From the NCBI RefSeq assembly GCF_046097095.1, contig NZ_CP175698.1, positions 1,550,001 to 1,614,000 of the forward strand: a stretch of DNA of 64,000 bases. Direction: 5' to 3'. A model generated the notes under the pieces. That model was given only the letters and a program-made list of their open reading frames with translations, was not told where the DNA came from and searched no databases. This document shows, one piece after another, positions 51,229 to 59,114 of the stretch (position 1 is the stretch's first letter; each line of letters starts with the position of its first letter). A program made the position numbers and the translations under genes. The stretch is from Natrinema sp046097095 (GTDB lineage: Archaea; Halobacteriota; Halobacteria; Halobacteriales; Natrialbaceae).

Positions 51229-51837
51229 TTACTCCGCGACGTGTTCCCCGAAGACTTGCGCGGCGTCGTCGGGGACATCGAAGTCGTGGTAGTGTTCTCC
51301 CTTTACGGCAGAGAGGATGTTGAGTGCTGCGGCGGCCCCGTCGCCGACGGCGATGGCGGCCTGCCACTCTTCGGCGCGGACCATCGCACCGGTCGCGTAC
51401 GCGCCATCGACGCTGGTCTCCATCGAGACGCCGACGTCGACGGGTCCTTCCTCGGTCAGGTCACAGCCCAGCTCCTCGGCCAAGTCGCGGTTCGCGCCCG
51501 TCGCAAGGACCACGTACTCGGCCTCGTAGCTGTCCGCTTCGGTCTCGACCGTAAAGCCGTCGCCGGACTCGCTGACCGCGGTCACTTCCTCGCCCTGCCG
51601 GCGGTCGACACCGAAGTCGTCGACCTGCTGGCGAGCCGTCGCCATGAACTCGCTGCCGCCGACCGAGCCGATCCCGAGGTAGTTAAAGAGGTGGGCCTTG
51701 TGCATCCACGTCTCATCGGTGTCGAACACGGTCGTCTCGAGGCCGTTTTTCGCGGTGAACAGCGCCGCACTCAGTCCGGCGGGGCCGCCACCGACAACGA
51801 TTACGCGCGCATCGTCTACAGGCGTCTCGTCGCTCAT
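51229..51837 (-). CDS. FAD-dependent oxidoreductase, short TrxR-like
   Basis: This 202-residue flavoprotein has the FAD-binding start VIVVGGGPAGLSAALF (about residue 10), a second dinucleotide motif VVLATGANRDLAEELG (about 106) and the C-terminal FAD motif DGAYATGAMVRAEEWQAAIAVG. It lacks the central NADPH domain and the CxxC pair of thioredoxin reductase, which normally needs about 310 residues. It may oxidise or reduce a small molecule or partner in the same operon. ATG at 51837 is used; a start four codons upstream is also possible. It precedes the dioxygenase by 63 bases. Confidence 0.85.
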   Translation of the reverse strand: MSDETPVDDARVIVVGGGPAGLSAALFTAKNGLETTVFDTDETWMHKAHLFNYLGIGSVGGSEFMATARQQVDDFGVDRRQGEEVTAVSESGDGFTVETEADSYEAEYVVLATGANRDLAEELGCDLTEEGPVDVGVSMETSVDGAYATGAMVRAEEWQAAIAVGDGAAAALNILSAVKGEHYHDFDVPDDAAQVFGEHVAE

Positions 51838-51948
51838 CTGTAGTTGCACAATGTTACTACAAGGGTATCAATCCGGTAGCAACCCCGACGCTACCACGTA
51901 ACACTGATGTCAGTGGTCCGTGCAATCCGACGACGAGATCTGCGGGCG

Positions 51949-52614
51949 TCAGATCGGCCCGAGAACGAGCACCGTCGGCACGGCGACGACCGCGAGCCCC
52001 CGTCGAACCGTCAGTCCGCGGGCGGCGGCGACCGCGTGCGCCCAGAGGTATCCCGACCAGAGCGTACAGAGCACACCGACGGCGTTCACCGCCACAAACA
52101 GCGGTTCGGACTCGAGCGGATAGGCGTAGATCCGTGCGGGGACCGTCACCCCGAGTCCCCAGATCTCGGTCGGCGTCGCGGGGAACTTCACGGCCAAAAC
52201 GGCAAGTACGCACACGTTCGCGACGAGTTGCGGAGCGAACCCCCACGCGACGAGCCTGACGGTTCGGCCGAACCCGCGCTCGCGCGCGATCGGCCACGAG
52301 AGCAGATAAAACAGTGCCGCGAAGACGATCCAGGCGACTATCGGCTCTGCGATCAGCGTGCCGACGAGGACGCCGACGACCCCCGGCAGGGACACCTCCC
52401 AGCCGGCCGTGGCGTACCGGATCGGCGGAAACGCGTCGAAGACCGCCGCGTCGGAGATCACCGGCGAGCGCAACAGGGCGAGGACCGGCGGGATCACGCC
52501 CAGACAGACGGCGCTGAGCGCCGCGGGAACGCCGGCCGACTGCGACAGCGAGGGGGATGCGGCGTCAAAAAACGACGCGGGATCGACCACCAACTGTCGC
52601 ATACGCCCGTCCAT
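51949..52614 (-). CDS. YIP1-family membrane protein
   Basis: This 221-residue protein has about five hydrophobic segments and the family pattern at the N-terminus (DPASFFDAASPSLSQSAGVP) that precedes the first span. The segments lie at about 30-52, 78-100, 105-125, 140-160, 172-200. Yip1-like proteins are widespread in haloarchaea, with unknown function. ATG at 52614. Confidence 0.78.
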   Translation of the reverse strand: MDGRMRQLVVDPASFFDAASPSLSQSAGVPAALSAVCLGVIPPVLALLRSPVISDAAVFDAFPPIRYATAGWEVSLPGVVGVLVGTLIAEPIVAWIVFAALFYLLSWPIARERGFGRTVRLVAWGFAPQLVANVCVLAVLAVKFPATPTEIWGLGVTVPARIYAYPLESEPLFVAVNAVGVLCTLWSGYLWAHAVAAARGLTVRRGLAVVAVPTVLVLGPI

Positions 52615-53069
52615 ACCGTCGTGTCGTCGCCCCGACTATTCATGCGTTCCGGCTCACGAAGGGGGACGGAAGATAGCGAATTGAAAACGGGGCTCACCGC
52701 TCACAAACGAGTGGCAACCGGTGAAAGGGTGTACACAGTCGGCAGCGGGGATGGCGATCGTCGTGTGTGCGTGGCGATGATCGGTGCTCCCCCGTATCCC
52801 CTGTGATGCCATCAGTCGGCCCTGCCGACATTCTATATAACGTTAGTGGCCGACATTAGTGTATCGGAACCAGTCATTTTAGATATCGCTTCGCTCGAGA
52901 TTCGTGCGAGTACCGGCCCACTCAGAAGCGAGCGTCCTCGAGAGGAGCGGCGAGCGTTCGATCGCAGCAGTTCGGCGACCGCCCGGTACTGACGCCGGAA
53001 CGAGCGAAAGTCCGTAGACGACGTATCGCGTCGTTCTCAGTCCGCGTTGGGAGCCACATCGTGCAGCGG
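52615..53069. other. Intergenic region between YIP1 and GH5 genes
   Basis: No gene was recognised in 455 bases. A short hairpin gtcggc-cct-gccgac (about 52817-52831) and a TATA-like ctatataacg (about 52831-52840) are visible, but no frame follows the latter at the usual distance. Confidence 0.4.
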
Positions 53070-54599
53070 TCAGGCGTCTTCCGGTGTAATACTGATCGTG
53101 ACGTTTTTCTCCGCCGTCTGGTGGCGAACGTGGACGTACTCCCGGGTTCGGCAGACCGGTGTTCCGCCGTTGACCGTCAGTTCGTATGCGCCGCCGTACG
53201 CGCGTTCGGGTACGTACACAACGGTGTCCGGATTCACGCCGCGGCGCGGCCGATACTCGAGGGCGAATCGTCGCGACTCGCGGTCGTACGACCACGACTC
53301 CGGATAGCCCGCGATGGCCTGCGGATATGGGCGCACCAACTCATGGAGGTTCTTGCTGACGTGTCCGTCGCTGTACAGCCAACTCCGCGGCGTTCCGTTC
53401 CACGGCTTGTACTGCCAATATGCCCAGCCAATCATTGCGTCCGCGGCGGCGGTCAGCCCGTCGCGGACGTCCGCCGGATCGGGATGAGCGCCGAACTCGG
53501 TCATCACGGGGACCGCTCCGAGTCGATCGGCCGTCTCTACGGCGTTCCGAGCGATGTGTCGATGGCCGACGGCACTGACGTCGAAATCGACCGGCAGTCG
53601 GTTCGTCACGCGATCCGCATCGGCGAGGAGTTCGGGATAGCTATGAAACGAGAACGCCACGTTATCTGCCGGATCGTCGACGCGTCCGATGCGGCTCGGA
53701 ATACCACCGCCGAAGAAGATGCCGGGCTCGACCCAGATAGCCGTGTCGTCGTCTACCTCTCGAATGCGCTCGATGACGCGATTGGTAAACGGGGTGAGCC
53801 ACTCCCGTTCGAAGGAAATCGGCGACCCGCTGCCGGGTGTGGGCTCATTGAAGATATCATATCCGACGACGTTCGTCTCTGTCCCGAACCGGTCGGCGAC
53901 TGTCCGCCACATCCGGGCGAAATATTCTTGGATCCGCCCTCGATTCTCCCAGAAGTTGTCGAACGCTGCCAGCACTGCAGGTTGCAGGTAGCTCGTCCAC
54001 CACGGATCGGTATCTACGAACGGAATATTGTCGTCGTAGACCGCCCATTTCGGGGCCCCGTTGCCGTCGAACACATCACTGAAAAAGTCTTGGTGCATGT
54101 CGAGCAGGACGGATACGTCATGACGGGCGAGGTTCCGGACGAGCGTGCGGAGCCGAGTCACGTATGATTCGTCGACGGCGGAATCGACGGCCGACGGCGA
54201 CGGCGGTCGTGTCGGCGTGAGTTTCGCCCACTGAATTCCGAGGCGCACGAAGTTGAAGCCCCACGAGGCAATCCGCTTGATGTCGGCCGAGCTGATCTCC
54301 GAGGCCGGATAGTGTGGCGGCTGCTTCGTTTTGTCCACCATATTCGCGCCCTGCAGGATGGCGATCCGACCGTCGTCGCGCACGAAGAACGAACCGTTGG
54401 ACGACGTGTGGGCTTGGAGCTTTGACGGACTGGGTCGCGGACAGCCCCCGTCCGGCACCGACAGATCGAGCGCGGGGCCGTACCGGTTGGTCGTCGACCC
54501 CTCGGAGAACCACCCGGGAAGACGCCCTAGCAGGCTTCCAACGACGCCACCAGCGACACCCCTCATCGCGGTGCGGCGCGAAACACGCTCGCGTGTCAT
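53070..54599 (-). CDS. Secreted GH5 glycosidase, endoglycoceramidase-like
   Basis: This 509-residue glycoside hydrolase of family 5 is exported by the Tat pathway (SRRTAMRGVAGGVVGSLLG, residues 6-24). The catalytic domain spans about 70-385. The acid/base Glu is in YDIFNEPTPGSGSP (about residue 250) and the nucleophile Glu is in VPVMTEFGAHPDP (about 345). Extra motifs LLDMHQDFFSD and GYDIFNEP are like those of endoglycoceramidases and related enzymes. A C-terminal beta domain (from about 410) reads YPQAIAGYPESWSYDRESRR, as in EGCase-type GH5. The substrate is unknown, since archaea lack glycosphingolipids. Neighbours give no polysaccharide context. Confidence 0.88.
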   Translation of the reverse strand: MTRERVSRRTAMRGVAGGVVGSLLGRLPGWFSEGSTTNRYGPALDLSVPDGGCPRPSPSKLQAHTSSNGSFFVRDDGRIAILQGANMVDKTKQPPHYPASEISSADIKRIASWGFNFVRLGIQWAKLTPTRPPSPSAVDSAVDESYVTRLRTLVRNLARHDVSVLLDMHQDFFSDVFDGNGAPKWAVYDDNIPFVDTDPWWTSYLQPAVLAAFDNFWENRGRIQEYFARMWRTVADRFGTETNVVGYDIFNEPTPGSGSPISFEREWLTPFTNRVIERIREVDDDTAIWVEPGIFFGGGIPSRIGRVDDPADNVAFSFHSYPELLADADRVTNRLPVDFDVSAVGHRHIARNAVETADRLGAVPVMTEFGAHPDPADVRDGLTAAADAMIGWAYWQYKPWNGTPRSWLYSDGHVSKNLHELVRPYPQAIAGYPESWSYDRESRRFALEYRPRRGVNPDTVVYVPERAYGGAYELTVNGGTPVCRTREYVHVRHQTAEKNVTISITPEDA

Positions 54600-54787
54600 C
54601 CGTCGTTCCGTCCCTCGAGTGTTTGATGGAAGCGCGGTTAAGACCGATGGGGGCTGTTGCATGCACGTTCCTCTGATAAGTCACGGCTAGAAGAAGGGAC
54701 GACGAACTATGCTCGTAGACCGGCGGTAAGTGGCCACAATAGCACCACCGATTCGTAACAGAGGACCACCCTCGAGTGTCTCGGCGG

Positions 54788-54875
54788 GATAGTCGAGGTT
54801 CTTGCAGGCTTCGATCGTCGCCGGCAAGACCGGTTCCTCGTTGTAGGCCGGAATAACGACGCTCACCGGCGGCAA
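54788..54875 (-). pseudogene. 5' scrap of a GT2 glycosyltransferase
   Basis: A TTG at 54875 opens PPVSVVIPAYNEEPVLPATI followed by EACKNLDYPAE, the typical first 30 residues of a family 2 glycosyltransferase. After base 54788 the frame reads TLEGGPLLRIGG, without the expected DDGSTD motif, and stops at 54687. The body of the gene is missing. It lies 45 bases beyond the 3' end of tRNA-Arg. Confidence 0.75.
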
Positions 54876-54919
54876 TTCGTCCTCTCAGTTCGCTATCGGG
54901 TCTGTTCGTCGCAGAATCA

Positions 54920-54994
54920 CGGGCACGACGGGATTTGAACCCACGACCGTCGGATTAGAAGTCCGACGCTCTTTCCGGACTGAGCTACGTGCCC
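54920..54994 (-). tRNA. tRNA-Arg (anticodon TCT)
   Basis: On the minus strand the acceptor gggcacg pairs with cgtgccc. The anticodon stem tcgga/tccga holds loop cttctaa (anticodon tct), and the T-arm is cgtgggttcaaatcccgtcg-like with loop ttcaaat. A TATA-like gcttatg (55021-55027) lies 27-33 bases upstream. CCA is not encoded. The 3' end points at the glycosyltransferase scrap and the GH5 gene. Confidence 0.95.
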
Positions 54995-55145
54995 TCGAGT
55001 CCGAATCCACGGCGGAACGGCATAAGCGGTGTGGATTGTAGGCCGCTGTCGCTTGTCGGCTTCGAACGCGACGCGTCACGAACTGATCGACGTCGGCTTC
55101 GAAAAAGAGAAGTCCTGGATGGCGTGAGCGTCGGCCTAACCGGCG

Positions 55146-55496
55146 TCAAAACTCGATTTCTGAGCCCTCGCTGCTCTCGTTCGTCTCGTTGCCGGTGTCG
55201 GCACCCGACTCGTTGGTGGACGAGTTGGTCGTGCTCTCGTTCGTCTCGTTGCTGGACTCGTTGCCGAGCCCACCGTCGTCGGATTCGTTACCGAGACCAC
55301 CGCTATCGGACTCGTTGCTACTGGAATCGTCGGAGCCGAGGTCGCCGGTGCCGCCGGAGTCGGCGCTCGAGTCGCCGGAGCCGTTGCCCGACTCGTTGCT
55401 CGATTCGCCGCTGTCCATACACCCGGCCACTGCTGCGACCAGTCCGACGCCGAGTCCTGCCGCGAACTGACGCCGGTTGATGCGCGTTTCTGTCAT
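55146..55496 (-). CDS. Low-complexity Tat lipoprotein
   Basis: This 116-residue protein has a Tat motif (NRRQFAAGLGVGLVAAVAGC, lipobox Cys near residue 26). After it comes a repeat region of Ser, Asn, Glu, Gly and Asp with irregular units such as GGLGNES and NESG. All of the mature chain is disordered and acidic, and many N-x-S/T sites could be N-glycosylated. Such tails may act as spacers or surface polyelectrolytes. No domain follows. ATG at 55496. Confidence 0.8.
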   Translation of the reverse strand: MTETRINRRQFAAGLGVGLVAAVAGCMDSGESSNESGNGSGDSSADSGGTGDLGSDDSSSNESDSGGLGNESDDGGLGNESSNETNESTTNSSTNESGADTGNETNESSEGSEIEF

Positions 55497-55909
55497 AGTG
55501 CGACACTCGAGGCCGCAACGGATTGGCATATAACGGCGAGAGTCCGTTTCGCGCGTCAGTCTGGATTTTATCTAATTGCGCCGAATTCGAACGGTTTGGC
55601 GGGACGCTACCGTCGAACCGTCCGTTTTGATTCGACAGAAAAGACGGCTAACGAGGACATAAGGGAGCCCGCTCGAGCGAGGCCGAAGCGTGCCGGTTTC
55701 GCCTCGAACAGTGACTGACCATATCGAGACAGATCTAAACGGTGCACCGAAGGCAACTGCAACGCGTGAAAGACGATCCTAAAACAGTTGCACTGAGACG
55801 GGAAAGCGATTCGGGCGTCGACGGCGTGACGACGGGCGCTCGAGGGGATAGCCCGTTCGACGAGCGGCGAACACAGCGTTTATGCACGTCTCGCCGGTAC
55901 GTGTGCTCG
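55497..55909. other. Intergenic region with inverted repeat before UPF0200 gene
   Basis: About 410 bases without a gene. An inverted repeat gcaactg (55753-55759) / cagttgc (55785-55791) with a 25-base gap is visible, and the outer bases gtgca/tgcac could extend it. The TATA-like gcgtttatg (55876-55884) lies 26-33 bases before ATG 55910. Confidence 0.45.
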
Positions 55910-56494
55910 ATGCACGTCATCGGAACGGTGGGACTCCCCGGAAGCGGCAAGGGCGAGGCCGCCACCGTCGCACGCGAGGACGGAATCCCGGTGGTGACGA
56001 TGGGCGACGTCGTCCGCCAGGAGACGGCCGACCGTGGCCTCGATCCTGCGAAGGATCACGGCACGGTCGCGCAGGCGTTGCGCGAGGAGAACGGCCCGAC
56101 GGCGATTGCTGAACGGTCGCTGCCGATGATCGAGGATCGCCTCGAGGACCATGAGACGGTCCTAGTCGACGGCATTCGCTCGGACGTCGAGGTCGACATC
56201 TTCGAAGACGAGTTCGGCGACGCGTTCACGCTGGTCAGCATCGAGGCCCCCTTCGACCTCCGCGCAGAACGAATCGACGCCCGCGGCCGGGACGCGAGCG
56301 AGGACGACGGCGGCGAGGGGCTGGCCGCCCGCGACGAGCGCGAACGGGGCTTCGGAATGGACGACGCGATGGAGCGGGCCGACGTGGTCGTCGAAAACGC
56401 CGATTCGCTCGAGACGTTCCGCGAGCGGATTCGGGCAGTTATCCGAGACGGAACCGACGATAAGAAACCCGCGGACCCGGAACTCGAACCATGA
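55910..56494 (+). CDS. UPF0200 family nucleotide kinase-like protein
   Basis: This 194-residue P-loop protein begins MHVIGTVGLPGSGKGEA (Walker A at residues 8-15). It then has MGDVVRQETADRGLDP as in adenylate/dephospho-CoA kinase-like proteins and LVDGIRSDVEVDIFEDEFG as a Walker B-like region. A lid-like section contains Arg pairs, and VVVENADSLETFRERI ends the fold. The family is archaeal and its substrate is not known; the name UPF0200 is from memory. Leaderless start at 55910 is supported by a TATA box. It overlaps the UPF0201 gene by four bases. Confidence 0.87.
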   Translation: MHVIGTVGLPGSGKGEAATVAREDGIPVVTMGDVVRQETADRGLDPAKDHGTVAQALREENGPTAIAERSLPMIEDRLEDHETVLVDGIRSDVEVDIFEDEFGDAFTLVSIEAPFDLRAERIDARGRDASEDDGGEGLAARDERERGFGMDDAMERADVVVENADSLETFRERIRAVIRDGTDDKKPADPELEP

Positions 56495-56904
56495 GCGAGG
56501 TCTACCGCGTCGACGTCGAAATCACGGCACCGATCTACGACACCGAGGTCACGAGTCGCGTGATCGACGCCGTAGCGAACATCTTCCCCACCGCCGACCT
56601 CGAGGAGGAGTTTGGCGAAGTTCGGGGCGAGGCGCATTCGCTCGATCACTTCTCGGACCTGCTCCACCGCCAGGAGATCCTTGATACCGCCCGCGGCGAG
56701 TTCTTCGCGAACCGCGAGGGCGACACCTTCTCCTTCGCGCTGAAAAAGCAGGCTGCCTTCGAGGACCGCGTGAACTTCTCGGTCGGCGAACCCGACGAAC
56801 TCGGCGAGATTGCGGTGCGGGTGCGGGTCGACGAGCCGAGCCTCGAGGCGTACATCGACCATATCGCGCCGCCGACCGAGGACGGCCGGCCGGTCGACGC
56901 CTGA
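56491..56904 (+). CDS. UPF0201 family protein
   Basis: This 137-residue protein begins VYRVDVEITAPIYDTEV with a ferredoxin-like alpha/beta fold. The middle reads RQEILDTARGEFFANREGD and is followed by FSFALKKQAAFEDRVNFSV. It matches the archaeal UPF0201 family, thought to bind RNA or nucleotides. Tight coupling to UPF0200 (ATGA overlap) is a conserved archaeal pair and suggests a shared pathway. Confidence 0.87.
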   Translation: MSEVYRVDVEITAPIYDTEVTSRVIDAVANIFPTADLEEEFGEVRGEAHSLDHFSDLLHRQEILDTARGEFFANREGDTFSFALKKQAAFEDRVNFSVGEPDELGEIAVRVRVDEPSLEAYIDHIAPPTEDGRPVDA

Positions 56905-57068
56905 ACCGGTTCGATTTCGCCGTCCCGTCAGTCCTCCGTTTCACCGGTCGTCTTGAGCCGTTTTCGCGGTCGCTTGCTGGTCGTACTCGCTGACACAGAA
57001 GCCGTTGCCATTGAGATTGAGTAGCGACCCCCGGCGACTGATACCGCTGGACGGTGTACGACCGTCAA

Positions 57069-58004
57069 ATGTACGACACGATACCCGTCGCCGAGATCAT
57101 GATCGAAGACGTCGTCACCGCCCCGCCGGACGCGACCGCGACCGAGGCGGCGACGCTGATGCGCGACGAACGCGTGAGTTCGGTGATCGTCGCTCGAGAC
57201 GGCGACCCCGTCGGCATCGTCACCGAGGGCGACTTCGCGACCGAACTCTGCGAGCGGGGGGATCTCGGCCGTCTCGAGCTGTCAGCGGTCATGTCACGTC
57301 CGCTGACGACGGTCGCGCCGACCGCCTCGATCGTCGACGCCGCCGAACTGTTGCGCTCGTCGGAGATCGAACACCTACCGGTGGTCGCGGACGGCGACGG
57401 CCGCGGTTCGCTGGCGGGCATCCTCACGACGACGGAACTCACCTACTACGTGCCGCATCTGGCCCACGAAGCGGGTCGCCGCGAGGCCGAGCACCCGAAG
57501 CGACGGACCCGGACCGACACCCTCTACGAGCGCGACGACTGGGACTTCGAATATCGCGGTGCAGACGAATCGACGGTTTCGGTGGGCGACACCGCCCGGT
57601 TCTCGAAGACGCTCTCGGCGGACGACGTCGAGGCGTTCGCGGACGTGACCGGTGACACCAACCGGCTCCATCTCGACGCGGCCTACGCCGCGGAAACGCG
57701 CTTCGGCGAGCGGATCGTCCACGGCGTCCTCGCGAACGGCCTCATCAGCGCGGCGCTCGCTCGGTTGCCGGGGCTGACGATTTACCTCTCACAGGAGAGT
57801 GGCTTCCGCGCGCCGTTGCCGATCGACGAACGCGCCACCGCCGTCTGCGAGGTCGTCGAGGACCTCGGCCGGGCGAAGTATCGGATCGAGACGACCGTGT
57901 TCGACGGCGACGAGACCCCGGTCCTCGAGGGGGATGCGGTCGTCCTCGTCGACGACCTCCCGCCGACGGCGGCCCGCGAGCGCGACGCGACGGTGACGCA
58001 GTAG
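57069..58004 (+). CDS. CBS-pair and MaoC hydratase fusion
   Basis: This 311-residue protein joins a tandem CBS pair (about 5-125) to a MaoC-like hot-dog domain (about 180-300). The CBS part shows IMIEDVVTAPPDATATEAAT and SVIVARDGDPVGIVTEGDFA, as in adenosyl-ligand sensors. The MaoC part carries the dehydratase motif FADVTGDTNRLHLDAAYA with its catalytic Asp/His, and the signature IVHGVLANGLISAALARLPG. The likely role is (R)-specific enoyl-CoA hydration under control of an adenine nucleotide. A GTG at 57054 is an alternative start. The two domains have acid linkers between them. Confidence 0.85.
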   Translation: MYDTIPVAEIMIEDVVTAPPDATATEAATLMRDERVSSVIVARDGDPVGIVTEGDFATELCERGDLGRLELSAVMSRPLTTVAPTASIVDAAELLRSSEIEHLPVVADGDGRGSLAGILTTTELTYYVPHLAHEAGRREAEHPKRRTRTDTLYERDDWDFEYRGADESTVSVGDTARFSKTLSADDVEAFADVTGDTNRLHLDAAYAAETRFGERIVHGVLANGLISAALARLPGLTIYLSQESGFRAPLPIDERATAVCEVVEDLGRAKYRIETTVFDGDETPVLEGDAVVLVDDLPPTAARERDATVTQ

Positions 58005-58005
58005 G

Positions 58006-58989
58006 TCAGTTCGTACAGCTACTGAGGTCCTCGAGAGCGTCCTCGCCGTCGTTCTTCCGATTTCTGGCCGTGACCGCGTTCCCGTCGGCTGCGGCCTCCG
58101 CGGCCTCGGCGAACGCCCCCGCCGCCGTCGTCAGGTGCATGGTCTGGCACGACGCCGTCTCGAAGTACTGGACGAGCCCCTCCGGGGCCGACCCGGTTCC
58201 GGTCTCGAGGGACTGCCGTGCGTCCGCGAACGTCGACTCGGCGGTGGCGAACTCACTCTGTGCCGCCGCGTACTCGCCGTTCTCGAACTTCGTCCGGCCC
58301 CGCTCGAGCGCGCCGTAGCCCGACTCGGTATCAAGCGTCGAGTCGTAGGCCGCCGCGAGCGTCTCGAGCGAGCCGACGGCGGTGCCGAGTGCGCTCACCC
58401 CCTCCTTGAGGTCGGCGAGGTCGATGCCGGTCAGGTCGGTGAGTCGATCGCCGTCGAGATTCTGGATGGTCGTCTCCGCCTGCTTGAACCGCTCGTAGGC
58501 CGACGAAATGTCGGTATGGCGAGCGTCGACGGTCTCGCTGGCCGCCTCGAGGTCACCTTGCTCTTCGATCGCCGTCGTGACGGTGTCGATATCGTTGGTA
58601 ATCGTGTCGTCGGTGACGGTCACCGTCACCGCGATCAGCCCCTCGAGCGCGTCGGCGTACGACCGGAGCGTCTCGATGTCGGCCTGTCGATCGTCGCCGA
58701 GTTCGGACTCGGCGGTCTCGAGGTGGTCGCGCGCGTCCGAAATCTTGGCTCGCGGCTCCGACGGGTCGAACGTGACGGTTTCGGGGGTCTCGAGCGAGAG
58801 TTCGTTCAGCGATTTGGCGGCCTTGTTCAGCTTACCAGCGGCACGATCGAGCGCGCGGACGCCGGCCCGACTGGCGACGTCGGTGTTACCGGTATCGTCC
58901 GACGACCCAGTGAGGCCGCCTAAACAGCCGGCACCGCCCGCGAAGAGGGCGACTGCGCCGGTGCGAGTCAGGTACTGTCGACGATGCAT
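58006..58989 (-). CDS. Helical Tat lipoprotein of unknown function
   Basis: This 327-residue protein has a short Tat-like signal (MHRRQYLTRTGAVALFAGGAG, lipobox Cys near 22), then Gly/Ser/Asp linker. The mature part is all helical with repeated heptad-like segments (for example AAGKLNKAAKSLNEL and AAQSEFATAESTFADAR). No enzymatic motif is visible. It ends in DLSSCTN with a second Cys near SCQTM, which may form a disulfide. It converges on the CBS-MaoC gene, one base from its stop. Confidence 0.8.
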   Translation of the reverse strand: MHRRQYLTRTGAVALFAGGAGCLGGLTGSSDDTGNTDVASRAGVRALDRAAGKLNKAAKSLNELSLETPETVTFDPSEPRAKISDARDHLETAESELGDDRQADIETLRSYADALEGLIAVTVTVTDDTITNDIDTVTTAIEEQGDLEAASETVDARHTDISSAYERFKQAETTIQNLDGDRLTDLTGIDLADLKEGVSALGTAVGSLETLAAAYDSTLDTESGYGALERGRTKFENGEYAAAQSEFATAESTFADARQSLETGTGSAPEGLVQYFETASCQTMHLTTAAGAFAEAAEAAADGNAVTARNRKNDGEDALEDLSSCTN

Positions 58990-59114
58990 TGCTACTCGAG
59001 GGTTCGTCTAGAGCTGCATTAACGTAGCGGCAGCGCGACTGTCAGGCAAACGAGAACGAACGCGGGAACCGGAAGCGAGCGCACTCCGAGGGCGCGACGA
59101 ACGCGCAGGCGGCG

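Noticed and set aside
55240..55320. CRISPR-like repeat in the Ser/Asn/Glu-rich gene
   Set aside because: The repeats are in-frame, irregular in length and explained by low-complexity coding sequence; there are no unique spacers.
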